Part shown: piece by piece, positions 47,044-55,699 of the stretch
Position numbering within the stretch: position 1 is the first letter of the stretch
Layout of the letters: every line of letters starts with the position of its first letter
Assembly (NCBI GenBank): GCA_947645965.1
Contig: CANSES010000003.1
Coordinates: 1 to 64,000, forward strand
From: an uncultured Enterorhabdus sp.
GTDB lineage: Bacteria > Actinomycetota > Coriobacteriia > Coriobacteriales > Eggerthellaceae
Direction of reading: 5' to 3'
DNA: 64,000 nucleotides
Notes under the pieces: model-generated
Database searches by the model: none
What the model was told of the DNA's origin: nothing
What the model saw: the letters and a program-made list of their open reading frames with translations, nothing else
Program-made: the position numbers and the translations under genes

Positions 47044-47664
47044 ATGGCTTTTCACGGTAATTCGCAGGCGGGGAAAGGGTTTGGTCCATACATGCACGAG
47101 CGCGACTACGCTTCTCACTCTTCGGGCTTCTTGCGCACGCTGCTGAGCGTTCTCGGCCTCATCTTCGTGGTCGTCATGCTGTCCTGGGGCCTGCGCACCT
47201 TCGTCTTCCAGGCCTACGAGATCCCCTCGGGCTCCATGGAAGAGACCATCATGCCCGGTGACATGGTCTTCTCCGAGAAGATCACCTACTACGGCAGCAG
47301 CCCGACCCCCGGCGACATCGTCACCTTCGAGGACCCCGACCCGCTGTCGTCGGGCCGCATCCTCATCAAGCGCGTCATCGCCGTGGGCGGCCAGACCGTG
47401 GATCTGCGCGACGGCCGCGTCTACGTGGACGACGTGCTGCAGGACGAGCCCTACACGCGCGGCGAGCCGTCCTACGCGCTCACGCCCATGGCCGGCATCG
47501 ACATCAGCTACCCCTACACGGTGCCCGAGGGCCGCATCTGGGTGATGGGCGACAACCGCACCAATTCCCAGGATTCCCGGTTCTTCGGCGCCGTGCGCGA
47601 GTCCTCCGTCACGGGTCGGGCCATCTTCATCTACTGGCCGCTGAACAATCTCGGGCCCCTGTAG
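47044..47664 (+). CDS. lepB: Signal peptidase I
   Basis: This membrane serine peptidase removes signal peptides. It has one N-terminal membrane helix, the catalytic Ser in IPSGSMEETI, the Lys in LIKRVIAVGG and the box-E motif GDNRTNSQDSR. The start is uncertain: ATG 47044 gives 206 residues, ATG 47092 has a better RBS (GGGGAAAGGG), and TTG 47005 is open. It occupies the place where rplS usually follows trmD. Confidence 0.92.
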   Translation: MAFHGNSQAGKGFGPYMHERDYASHSSGFLRTLLSVLGLIFVVVMLSWGLRTFVFQAYEIPSGSMEETIMPGDMVFSEKITYYGSSPTPGDIVTFEDPDPLSSGRILIKRVIAVGGQTVDLRDGRVYVDDVLQDEPYTRGEPSYALTPMAGIDISYPYTVPEGRIWVMGDNRTNSQDSRFFGAVRESSVTGRAIFIYWPLNNLGPL

Positions 47665-47712
47665 GCCCCTGCGCGCTTCATTCGTTGGTTCTGGAAAAGG
47701 AGAAGGAGAGCT

Positions 47713-48699
47713 ATGAGTCTGGAAACCGCATCCCCGGCTTGCGGGGAGAAGCAGCCCCCCACGTTCCAAGACGTCATCATGAACTTGCAGCGCTACTGGG
47801 CATCCACAGGTTGCGTGGTGCTGCAGCCCTACGATAACGAGGTGGGCGCCGGCACCAACGCCCCGGCCACCACGTTGCGCTCGCTCGGCCCCGACACCTG
47901 GCGCACCTGCTACGTGCAGGGCTGCCGCCGTCCCACCGACGGCCGCTACGGCGAGAACCCCAACCGCGGGCAGTTCTACTACCAGTTCCAGGTGCTCATC
48001 AAGCCTTCGCCCGAGAACATCCAGGACCTGTACCTGGGAAGCCTCGAGGCTATCGGCATCGATGTGTCGGCCCATGACGTGCGCTTCGTGGAAGACGACT
48101 GGGAGAGCCCCACGCTCGGCGCCTGGGGTCTGGGCTGGGAGATCTGGATCGACGGCATGGAAGTGACCCAGTTCACCTACTTCCAGCAGGTGGGCGGCTT
48201 CGAGTGCGACCCGGTGCCCGTGGAGATCGCCTACGGCCTGGAGCGTCTGACCATGTTCGTCCAGGGCGTGGACAACATGTTCGACATCGTGTGGGCCCGC
48301 GGCGACGACGGCGTGGTGTTCACCTACGGCGACGTGTACCTGGAGAACGAGCGCGAGTACTCCAAGTACAACTTCGAGGTGGCCGACACTGAGTTTCTGT
48401 TCCAGGAATTCGCCGACCGCGAGGCCGAGTGCCTGCGCACCCTGGAGGCGAACCTGCCCCTGCCGGCCTACGATTCGGTGCTGAAGTGCTGCCACGCCTT
48501 CAACCTGCTGGACGCCCGCGGCGTCATCTCCGCCACCGAGCGCATGGCCTACATCCTGCGCGTGCGCACGCTGGCCAAGGCCTGCTGCGCCTCGTACATG
48601 GAAAACGTCGTGGGCATGAAGGTGTCCGACGTGGAGGCCGAAGACGCCGACGCGGCTGCCGATGCGGCCGCTGACACCGCCGAGAAGAAGGAGGCTTAA
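47713..48699 (+). CDS. glyQ: Glycine-tRNA ligase alpha subunit
   Basis: GlyQ is the class II catalytic subunit of the alpha2beta2-type glycyl-tRNA synthetase. The sequence [36 protein letters not shown] and [18 protein letters not shown] is diagnostic. At 328 residues it is slightly long owing to an acidic Ala-rich tail. glyS follows three bases after its stop. Confidence 0.98.
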   Translation: MSLETASPACGEKQPPTFQDVIMNLQRYWASTGCVVLQPYDNEVGAGTNAPATTLRSLGPDTWRTCYVQGCRRPTDGRYGENPNRGQFYYQFQVLIKPSPENIQDLYLGSLEAIGIDVSAHDVRFVEDDWESPTLGAWGLGWEIWIDGMEVTQFTYFQQVGGFECDPVPVEIAYGLERLTMFVQGVDNMFDIVWARGDDGVVFTYGDVYLENEREYSKYNFEVADTEFLFQEFADREAECLRTLEANLPLPAYDSVLKCCHAFNLLDARGVISATERMAYILRVRTLAKACCASYMENVVGMKVSDVEAEDADAAADAAADTAEKKEA

Positions 48700-48702
48700 A
48701 TC

Positions 48703-50784
48703 ATGGCCGACATTCGCACCCTCGCCTTCGAGATCGGCACCGAGGAGATTCCCGCCTTCGATCTGAAGCGCGCCACCGAACAGCTGGCCGAGCTGGTGCC
48801 GGCGTCCCTGGACGCTGTGCGCATCCCCCACGGGGACGTGGCCATCTACACGAGCCCGCGCCGCCTTATCGCCATCGTGGCCGATGTGGCCGCCGAGACC
48901 GAGGCGCTGGAAGAGGTCTTCCGCGGCCCGGCCGCCAAGATCGCCTTCGACGAGGCCGGCAACCCCACCAAGGCTGCCATCGGTTTCGCCCGCGGCAAGG
49001 GGCTTGATGTGGACGCCCTGGAGCGCCGCGACGAGAACGGCACCGAGTACGTGTACGCCGTGCGCAGCGTGCCCGCCCAGCATGTGGCGGCCCTGCTGCC
49101 CGAGGTGCTGCGCGGCATCATCGACGGCATCAGCTGGCCGAAGTCCTGCCGCTGGGGCACCACCCGCGAGATGTTCTCGCGCCCGGTGCGCTGGCTGGTG
49201 GCCCTGCTCGGCGACGAGGTGATTCCCGTCGAGTATGCCGGGCTCACCGCCGGCAACACCACCCGCGGCCACCGTTTCCTGGCCCCCGGCCCCCACGCGG
49301 TGCCCTGCGCCGACGACCTGGTGTCTGTGGTGGAGGGTGCTTACGTGGTGCCCACCCAGGCGGCCCGCGAGGCCCGCATCCGCGCGGGCGTGGCGGCGGC
49401 CGAGGCGGCCACCGGCTACACGGCCGAACTGCCGCCCAAGACCTTGACCGAGGTCATCAACCTGTCCGAGTATCCCACGGTGATGGTGGGCACCTTCGAC
49501 GAGGAGTTCCTCAAGGTGCCCGAGGAGATCATCGTGGACGCCATGCTCATGCACCAGCGCTACTTCCCGCTCTACGACGGCGGCAAGCTGACGAACAAGT
49601 TCATCATCGTGTCCAACGGCGACCCGGCCCACGAGGCCACTATCGTGGACGGCAACGAGCGCGTGGTGGCCGCCCGCCTCTACGACGCGAAGTTCTTCTA
49701 CGAGGAGGACCTGAAGCAGCCCCTGGAAGCCTACGTGAGCCGTCTGGACGAGGTGGTGTTCCAGGAGACCCTGGGCACGATGCGCGACAAGACCGAGCGC
49801 GTGGTGAAGCTGTCGGCGCGTTTGGTGGCCCAGGCGGGGCTGGCTCCCGAGGAGATGCGCGACATCGCCCGGGCCGCCTACCTGGCCAAGGCCGACCTGG
49901 TCACGGGCGCGGTCATCGAGTTCACGAGCGTCCAGGGCGTCATGGGCAGCTACTACGCTACCGCCGCCGGCGAGCCTGAGCGCGTGGCCCGCGCCATCGC
50001 TGAGCACTACCGCCCGCGCTTCTCCGGCGACGCCATCCCCACCGACGTGGTGGGCCAGGTGGTGGCCCTGGCCGACAAGCTGGACACCATCTGCGGCTTG
50101 TTCGCCGTGGGCCAGTCTCCCACCGGCTCGTCGGACCCCTTCGCCCTGCGCCGCGCCGCCCTGGGCGTGCTGGCCATCCTGGAGACGGGCATCGGCATCA
50201 ACTTGGTGGAGGCCATCGACGGCGCCCTCATCATCTACCGCGAGGCGGGGTTGGAATTCGACAACGCCGCGGTGCGCCAGGAGATCATCGACTTCTTCAT
50301 CACTCGCGAGAAGGTGGCCCTGCGCGACGCCGGCGTGAAGGCCGACACTATCGACGCGGTTCTGGCCTGCGGTATCGGGGAGCCCATGGTGCTGGCCGCC
50401 CGCGCCCGCGCCCTGGAGGCCGCCCGCACCGAGCAGCCCGACACCTTCGCCGATCTGGCCATCGCCTTCGCCCGCGCCAACAACCTGCGCGAGCAGAAGC
50501 TGGGCTGCGGCTACAAGGTCGCCGATCTCTCCGAGGTGGAGTGCGCCCTGTCCGAGGCTATCGTGGTGGCCGAGGAGGCCGTGGCGACCGCCCTGCGCGA
50601 GGATCGCTTCGCCGATGCGCTTACGGCCCTGGCCGCCCTGCGCGCGCCGGTGGACCGCTTCTTCGAGACCACTATGGTCATGGACGAGGACGTGGCGGTG
50701 CGCGAGACGCGCCTGAAGCTGCTGAACCGCTTCGCCAACGTGTTCGCCCACGTGGCCGACTTCGGCCAGATGGCGAAGAAGTAG
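48703..50784 (+). CDS. glyS: Glycine-tRNA ligase beta subunit
   Basis: GlyS binds tRNA and is needed for aminoacylation. The 693-residue length and motifs LAFEIGTEEIPA, FRGPAAKIAFDEAG, HGHRFL-type (RGHRFLAPGPH) and the C-terminal anticodon-binding region (RFFETTMVMDEDVAVRETR) fit the family. A terminator follows. Confidence 0.97.
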   Translation: MADIRTLAFEIGTEEIPAFDLKRATEQLAELVPASLDAVRIPHGDVAIYTSPRRLIAIVADVAAETEALEEVFRGPAAKIAFDEAGNPTKAAIGFARGKGLDVDALERRDENGTEYVYAVRSVPAQHVAALLPEVLRGIIDGISWPKSCRWGTTREMFSRPVRWLVALLGDEVIPVEYAGLTAGNTTRGHRFLAPGPHAVPCADDLVSVVEGAYVVPTQAAREARIRAGVAAAEAATGYTAELPPKTLTEVINLSEYPTVMVGTFDEEFLKVPEEIIVDAMLMHQRYFPLYDGGKLTNKFIIVSNGDPAHEATIVDGNERVVAARLYDAKFFYEEDLKQPLEAYVSRLDEVVFQETLGTMRDKTERVVKLSARLVAQAGLAPEEMRDIARAAYLAKADLVTGAVIEFTSVQGVMGSYYATAAGEPERVARAIAEHYRPRFSGDAIPTDVVGQVVALADKLDTICGLFAVGQSPTGSSDPFALRRAALGVLAILETGIGINLVEAIDGALIIYREAGLEFDNAAVRQEIIDFFITREKVALRDAGVKADTIDAVLACGIGEPMVLAARARALEAARTEQPDTFADLAIAFARANNLREQKLGCGYKVADLSEVECALSEAIVVAEEAVATALREDRFADALTALAALRAPVDRFFETTMVMDEDVAVRETRLKLLNRFANVFAHVADFGQMAKK

Positions 50785-50832
50785 GCGCGCTGGTGCCGCC
50801 CGCGCGGCGGCTGGCGAAATGTCTGTCATTTG

Positions 50833-50864
50833 AAGGCGGCTCTCTTGCGAGGGCCGCTTTTCTT
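50833..50864 (+). terminator. Terminator after glyQS
   Basis: AAGGCGGCTCTC and GAGGGCCGCTT pair around TTGC with one wobble pair and an apparent one-base offset, followed by TTTCTTCT. It lies directly in front of the next gene's -10 box. Confidence 0.7.
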
Positions 50865-50865
50865 C

Positions 50866-50871
50866 TATACT
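50866..50871 (+). promoter_or_regulatory. -10 box of a probably leaderless gene
   Basis: TATACT ends six bases before the ATG at 50878, so transcription would start at or next to the start codon. There is no Shine-Dalgarno. TTGCGA at 50845-50850 could be a -35 with a short 15-base spacer. Confidence 0.5.
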
Positions 50872-50877
50872 GGGGCC

Positions 50878-52170
50878 ATGGAAACGATTGCAATCATAGG
50901 CGGCGGCGCGGCGGGGCTTGCGGCCGCCATCGCGGCCGGGGAAGCGGCCCGGGTCCAAGGCCGCGCTGTGCGTGTGGTAGTGTACGAGGCCTCCGATCGC
51001 GTGGGCCGCTCGATCTTGGCCACGGGCAACGGGCGCTGCAACTTCTCGAACGCCGTGGTGGATGCGACGTGCTACCGCAACGGGACGTTCGTGGCCGCGG
51101 CGCTGGAGGCGCTGGAAGAGGCGGCGGGCGCGGGCGATGGCGCTGGCGCGGATGCGGGCACCGGCTCGTCCAACGCGGTGCTGCGGTTTTTCGCCGACCA
51201 CGGGCTTTTGTGGCGCCGGGAGAGCGAGGGGCGCCTGTACCCGCTGGCGAACAAGGCCACTTCGGTGCTGGACGTGCTGCGCGCGGCCGCGGCCGCCGTG
51301 GGGGTGGAAGAGCGCTGCGAGGCCGCCGTGGCCGCCGTGGAGCCGCCGCGCGGGGCGGGAAAGCCCTTCACCCTGCGCCTGGCCGACGGGCGCTTCGAGC
51401 GGGCCGCGGCGGTGATCGTGGCCGTGGGCGGCACGATGGCCGCCGGTCTTCTGCCCGCGGGGCTTTCGGTGGCGCCGCCGCGACCCACCTTGGGCCCGCT
51501 GGCCACCGAGACGCGCTGGTGCCGCCGTCTGGACAATATCCGCGTGCGCGGGGCGCTGGAGCTGCGTCGCGACGGCGCCCTTGTGGCCCGCGAGCCGGGC
51601 GAGGTGATGTTCCGCAAGTACGGCGTGTCGGGCATCGCCGCCTTCAACTTGAGCCGTCTGGCCCAGCCGGGCGACGCGCTGGCCGTGGACTTCGTGCCCG
51701 CCGTGGAAGCTGCCGCTATGGCTGATTTCCTGCGGGAACGCCGCGACCGTTTGGGGGCGGTGCTTGGTCGGGCCGCTACCTGGGACGATATGCTGCGCGG
51801 CATGGTGCTGGGCCCCGTGGCCGAGGTGCTGCTGGACGCGGCGCACTTGCGCGCGAGCGCGCCCGTGGCGACCGACGAGGCGCCCGCGATGGCGGCGGTG
51901 CTGAAGGGGCTGTGTCTGCCGGTGACGGGCCTGGGCGATCCGCGCCAATGCCAGGTGCACCGCGGCGGCCTTCAGGTGTCTGCCGTTGATGCCGCTGCCT
52001 GCGCGGTTGCCGCTGTGCCGGGGCTGTTCGTCGTGGGGGAGGCCCTCGATGTGGATGCTCCCTGCGGCGGCTACAACCTCCACTGGGCCTGGGCCTCGGG
52101 GCTGCTAGCCGGTCGCGCCGCCGTGGCGCGGGTGGCGGGGCGGTCCGAATCGAAGGAGGAGACGCGATGA
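50878..52170 (+). CDS. NAD(P)/FAD-dependent oxidoreductase, HI0933/BaiN-like
   Basis: The 430-residue flavoprotein has the dinucleotide motif IIGGGAAGLAAAIAAG at its N-terminus, the family segment GRSILATGNGRCNFSN, VAVGGTM and a C-terminal VVGEALDVDAPCGGYNLHWAWASG. Family members include the bile-acid enzyme BaiN and proteins of unknown role; the substrate here cannot be told. No Shine-Dalgarno precedes the ATG (see -10 box). The stop overlaps the next start (ATGA). Confidence 0.85.
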   Translation: METIAIIGGGAAGLAAAIAAGEAARVQGRAVRVVVYEASDRVGRSILATGNGRCNFSNAVVDATCYRNGTFVAAALEALEEAAGAGDGAGADAGTGSSNAVLRFFADHGLLWRRESEGRLYPLANKATSVLDVLRAAAAAVGVEERCEAAVAAVEPPRGAGKPFTLRLADGRFERAAAVIVAVGGTMAAGLLPAGLSVAPPRPTLGPLATETRWCRRLDNIRVRGALELRRDGALVAREPGEVMFRKYGVSGIAAFNLSRLAQPGDALAVDFVPAVEAAAMADFLRERRDRLGAVLGRAATWDDMLRGMVLGPVAEVLLDAAHLRASAPVATDEAPAMAAVLKGLCLPVTGLGDPRQCQVHRGGLQVSAVDAAACAVAAVPGLFVVGEALDVDAPCGGYNLHWAWASGLLAGRAAVARVAGRSESKEETR

Positions 52171-53843
52171 TCCAGGCCTCGAATGTGTCGGTGTCCCTGG
52201 ATGCCCTGCTGCCCGAGAACGCGGCGCTGCTGCGGCGCGAGGTGGCGCGGGCCCTGAGCGTGAAGCCCGCGACGGTGACGGAGGTCGCCCTGCTGAAGCG
52301 GTCGGTGGATGCGCGGAAGAAGGCGCAGGTCCACGGGGTGGTCACCGTTGCCGTGGCCCTGGCCGCGGGTGCGGCGCCCCATCCCGCGCGGGGCGTGACG
52401 GTGCGGCCCTACGAGCCGACCGCGCCTTTGGAAGTGCCCTGGGTCGGTTCCGTCGAGCCGCGGCCGCTGGTGGTGGGCACGGGGCCGGCCGGCCTGTTCT
52501 GCGCCCTGTACCTGGCCCGGGCCGGGCTGCGGCCGCTCGTGGTAGAGCGGGGCGCGGCGGTGGACGAGCGCGTGGCGGCTGTTGAAGCCTTCGCCGCGGG
52601 CGCCCCCTTGGACACGGTCACGAACATCCAGTTCGGCGAGGGCGGCGCGGGCACGTTTTCCGACGGCAAGCTGAACACGGGTATCAAGAGCCCGCACATC
52701 CGCCATGTGCTGGAGGCCTTCGTGGAAGCGGGCGCCCCGGCCGACATCCTCGTGGACGCGAAGCCCCATATCGGCACCGACCTCTTGGTGGGGGTGGTGC
52801 GCCGCCTGCGGGAGGCCATCATCGCGGCCGGCGGCGAGGTGCGCTTCCGCACGCGCCTGACCGATCTGCGCCTGGAAGATGGCCGCGTGGTGGGCGCGAC
52901 GCTGACCGACGAGGCCACGGGCGCGGAAGAGGACGTGGCCACGGGCGCGGTGGTGCTCGCCTGCGGGCACTCGGCCCGCGACACCTTCGCCCTGGTGCGC
53001 GACCGCGGCTTCGCGTTGGCGCGCAAGCCCTTCGCCGTGGGCGTGCGCATCGAGCATCCCCAGGCGCTGGTGAATCGGTCCCAGTACGGCTCGGCCGCCG
53101 CCCATCCGGCTTTGGGCGCGGCCGACTACAAGCTGGCCGTGAAGACCGCCGACGGCCGCGGGGTGTACAGCTTCTGCATGTGCCCCGGCGGGGAAGTGGT
53201 GGCCGCGGCCAGCGAAGAGGGCGGCCTGTGCGTGAACGGCATGAGCCGCCACGCCCGCGACGGGGCCAACGCCAACGCGGCCCTGCTCGTGGAGGTACGG
53301 CCCGACGACCTGCCCGGCGATGACCCGCTGGAGGGCGTCGCGTTCCAGCGCGCCTTGGAGCGGGCGGCCTTCGCAACGGGCCAGGGGGTGGGGGAAAGCG
53401 GTCGCGCTGCCTATACCGCGCCCGCCCAGACCGTGGGGGACTTCCTCGGCGGTGCCGCCGGGTCGCCGAGCGCTCTCGTCGAGCCCACGTACCCGCGGGG
53501 TGTGGCCTGGTGCGATCTGCGCGACTGTCTGCCGCCCCTCGTGACCGATGCCCTGGCCGAGGCGCTTCCCCTGCTCGATCGCAAGCTGGCGGGTTTCGCC
53601 CATCCCGAGGCGGTGATGACCGCCGTGGAGGCGCGCAGCTCCAGCCCCGTCCGCCTGGTGCGCGACGGTCGCTTCCAGGCGCAGCGCGCCGCGAGTGGCG
53701 AAGAACCGGCCGCCGATGCGGCTTCGGGGCTGTACCCCTGCGGCGAGGGGGCGGGCTATGCCGGCGGCATCATGAGCGCGGCCGTGGACGGCCTGCGCGT
53801 GGCCGAGGCCGTGGCGGCCGCCTACGGGGACGGTGCGCGATGA
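52167..53843 (+). CDS. FAD-dependent dehydrogenase (COG2509-like)
   Basis: The 558-residue protein has an N-terminal BFD/ThiI-like helical part (residues about 1-75), the motif VGTGPAGLFCALYLARAG near residue 100, and conserved GEGGAGTFSDGKLNTGIKS and SFCMCPGGEVVAAASEEGGL. It ends with AGYAGGIMSAAVDGL, the FAD-binding close. The function of this family is not established. It is coupled by ATGA overlaps to both neighbours. Confidence 0.85.
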   Translation: MIQASNVSVSLDALLPENAALLRREVARALSVKPATVTEVALLKRSVDARKKAQVHGVVTVAVALAAGAAPHPARGVTVRPYEPTAPLEVPWVGSVEPRPLVVGTGPAGLFCALYLARAGLRPLVVERGAAVDERVAAVEAFAAGAPLDTVTNIQFGEGGAGTFSDGKLNTGIKSPHIRHVLEAFVEAGAPADILVDAKPHIGTDLLVGVVRRLREAIIAAGGEVRFRTRLTDLRLEDGRVVGATLTDEATGAEEDVATGAVVLACGHSARDTFALVRDRGFALARKPFAVGVRIEHPQALVNRSQYGSAAAHPALGAADYKLAVKTADGRGVYSFCMCPGGEVVAAASEEGGLCVNGMSRHARDGANANAALLVEVRPDDLPGDDPLEGVAFQRALERAAFATGQGVGESGRAAYTAPAQTVGDFLGGAAGSPSALVEPTYPRGVAWCDLRDCLPPLVTDALAEALPLLDRKLAGFAHPEAVMTAVEARSSSPVRLVRDGRFQAQRAASGEEPAADAASGLYPCGEGAGYAGGIMSAAVDGLRVAEAVAAAYGDGAR

Positions 53844-54493
53844 GGATGCTCGATCGGGAACAGGCCGCCGCTGCCCTGGCCCGGGGCGAAGCCGTGGTGC
53901 TTCCCACCGATACCGTTTACGGGGTGGGCGTGGCCGTGGGCGCCGTGGACGACCCGGCGGTGCTGTTCCGTCTGAAGGGGCGTCCGGCCGGCAAGCCCGT
54001 GGCCTGGCTCGTGGCCAGTGTCGATGACCTGGACCGTTACGGCCGCGCCGTGCCCCCCTGGGCCCGCGATCTCGCCGAGCGCTTCTGGCCCGGGGGTCTC
54101 ACCCTGGTGGTGCCGGCCTCCGACGCGGTGCCGCCGGCCTTCCGCTCGGCGGCGGGCACCATCGGCCTGCGCATGCCCGCCTGCGATGCCACCCTCGATC
54201 TGCTGCGCGCCGTGGGAACGCCCCTGGCCGTGACCTCGGCCAACCGCTCGGGCTGTCCCGACACGGGCGCCCTCGAGCATTTGGACGCGGCCCTGGTCGC
54301 CCGCACCGCCGGCCTCTACCGGGGCGACGGTGCCGCTGCGACCGCCGCGTCCGATGCCGATTCTGTTTCCCCCGCCAGCGCCTCGGCGCCCTCCAGCGTG
54401 GCTTCCACCGTGGTCGATTGCACGGGGGAGGAGCCCGTTATCCTGCGCCAGGGCGCTTTGGGACTCGACGATTTGAAAGGATGCCGCCCATGA
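53840..54493 (+). CDS. L-threonylcarbamoyladenylate synthase (TsaC/YwlC family)
   Basis: This enzyme makes threonylcarbamoyl-AMP for the t6A modification of tRNA. Its YrdC-type domain shows VLPTDTVYGVG, KGRPAGKPVAWLV and VTSANRSG. At 217 residues it is slightly long, because of a low-complexity Ala/Ser/Asp stretch at about 168-190. ATG 53840 overlaps the upstream stop. Confidence 0.9.
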   Translation: MRMLDREQAAAALARGEAVVLPTDTVYGVGVAVGAVDDPAVLFRLKGRPAGKPVAWLVASVDDLDRYGRAVPPWARDLAERFWPGGLTLVVPASDAVPPAFRSAAGTIGLRMPACDATLDLLRAVGTPLAVTSANRSGCPDTGALEHLDAALVARTAGLYRGDGAAATAASDADSVSPASASAPSSVASTVVDCTGEEPVILRQGALGLDDLKGCRP

Positions 54494-55491
54494 CTGTTTG
54501 CGCCGTTGCCGGCCGCACCGACTTCACCTTCCCCTCCGCCGACGGGGTCAGCGAGGTGCGCGCCGTGCTGTGGATTCCCGCCTCGATGGAGGAGGACCGC
54601 GCCGCGGGCCGTACCGATGAGCCAGGGGCCTTTCGCCCCCGCGGCGTGGTGCAGCTCATCCACGGCATGGCCGAGCACATCGACCGCTACGACGACTTCG
54701 CCCGCTTCCTCGCGGGCGCGGGCTACCTGGTGGCCGGCCACGATCACGTAGGTCACGGAGGCACGGCCCCCACAGCGGCCCATCGCGGCCGCATGCATCC
54801 GACGTACGGTGGCGACGCGCTCGTGGCCGATGTGCAGTCGCTGCGCCTGCTCGTGAGCCAGCAGGTGGCCTCGGACGTGCCCTACTCCATGTTCGGGCAC
54901 TCCATGGGCTCCCTCGTGCTGCGCAACTACCTGCCGCGCTTTGGGGAGGGGCTTGCCGGTGCCGTCCTCTGCGGCACGGCGAACCAGCCCGAGGTCGTGG
55001 CCGCGGCGGGCAACGTGCTCGCCCGCGCCATCGTCAAGGTGCGCGGGGCCGACTACAAAAGCAAGCTTCTGCACAGCCTGGCCGACGGCGCCTACAGCCA
55101 TCAGGTGAAGGACGCGCGCACGCCGTTCGACTGGCTCTCGCGCGACCCGGCGGTCGTGGACGCCTTCATCGCCGACGATCGCGCGGGCTTCATGTTCTCG
55201 GCCGGCGCCTACGCCACCTTGACCGAGCTGGCGGCCCGGGCCAACAGCCCGGCGGCCTACCGGGCCACGCCCCACGAGGTGCCCCTGCTCTTCGTGGCCG
55301 GCGGTGCCGACCCGGTGGGGAATTGCGGCCGCGGCGTGTCCAAGGCCGCCGAGGCCATGGAGGCCGCCGGCGGGAGGGATGTGACGCTGAAACTCTTCCC
55401 CGGCATGCGTCACGAGATCTTGAACGAGATCGGCAAGGAAGAAGTGTACGCCTACATTCTCGAATGGATAGAGGCTCACAACAGGAGTTGA
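54490..55491 (+). CDS. Alpha/beta hydrolase, monoacylglycerol lipase-like
   Basis: The 333-residue enzyme has the nucleophile elbow GHSMG (Ser138), the oxyanion segment LIHGMAEHIDRY, an acid in AGGADPVG and a histidine in MRHEILNE, matching serine lysophospholipase/monoglyceride lipases. No signal peptide is seen. It overlaps the TsaC-type gene (ATGA). Cassette D lies between it and glpK; a link with glycerol use is plausible. Confidence 0.88.
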   Translation: MTVCAVAGRTDFTFPSADGVSEVRAVLWIPASMEEDRAAGRTDEPGAFRPRGVVQLIHGMAEHIDRYDDFARFLAGAGYLVAGHDHVGHGGTAPTAAHRGRMHPTYGGDALVADVQSLRLLVSQQVASDVPYSMFGHSMGSLVLRNYLPRFGEGLAGAVLCGTANQPEVVAAAGNVLARAIVKVRGADYKSKLLHSLADGAYSHQVKDARTPFDWLSRDPAVVDAFIADDRAGFMFSAGAYATLTELAARANSPAAYRATPHEVPLLFVAGGADPVGNCGRGVSKAAEAMEAAGGRDVTLKLFPGMRHEILNEIGKEEVYAYILEWIEAHNRS

Positions 55492-55545
55492 GCGTAGAGG
55501 AGACGTCGGGTGTTCCGCGAATGCAACAAAGGCTGAGCGTAGAGG
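55489..55545 (+). repeat. Direct repeat preceding cassette D
   Basis: TGAGCGTAGAGG occurs at 55489-55500 and again at 55534-55545, and the bases after each copy (GACGTCGGGTG and GACGCGGGGTG) are also alike. The second copy runs into the left arm of cassette D. Confidence 0.7.
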
Positions 55546-55655
55546 GACGCGGGGTGGTGCTCACCAAGCGAGTTCCGCAGCGAACGAAACAGGACTCAAT
55601 GTCCTGTTTCGCCGAGCGAGGACTGTTCGAGCGACTGAGCATTACCCCGCGGCCC
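55544..55655 (+). repeat. Hairpin cassette copy D (lipase-glpK intergenic)
   Basis: The outer arms 55544-55563 and 55636-55655 pair over 20 positions: 17 Watson-Crick, two G.U and one A.G. The left block is CCAAGCGAGTTCCGCAG. The inner stem is CGAAACAGGAC/GTCCTGTTTCG with a 5-base loop. The right block is CCGAGCGAGGACTGTTCGAG. It ends 44 bases before glpK. Confidence 0.85.
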
Positions 55656-55699
55656 GACCCCGAGGAGTCGCAACAGGACTGAAAGGAAAGGGTGCAGAA

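Noticed and set aside
46924..52083. A 1719-codon open frame on the minus strand across lepB, glyQS and a flavoprotein gene
   Set aside because: It is a codon-bias shadow of G+C-rich genes on the other strand; the product is His/Gly/Ala-rich with no domains, and the + strand genes are certain.
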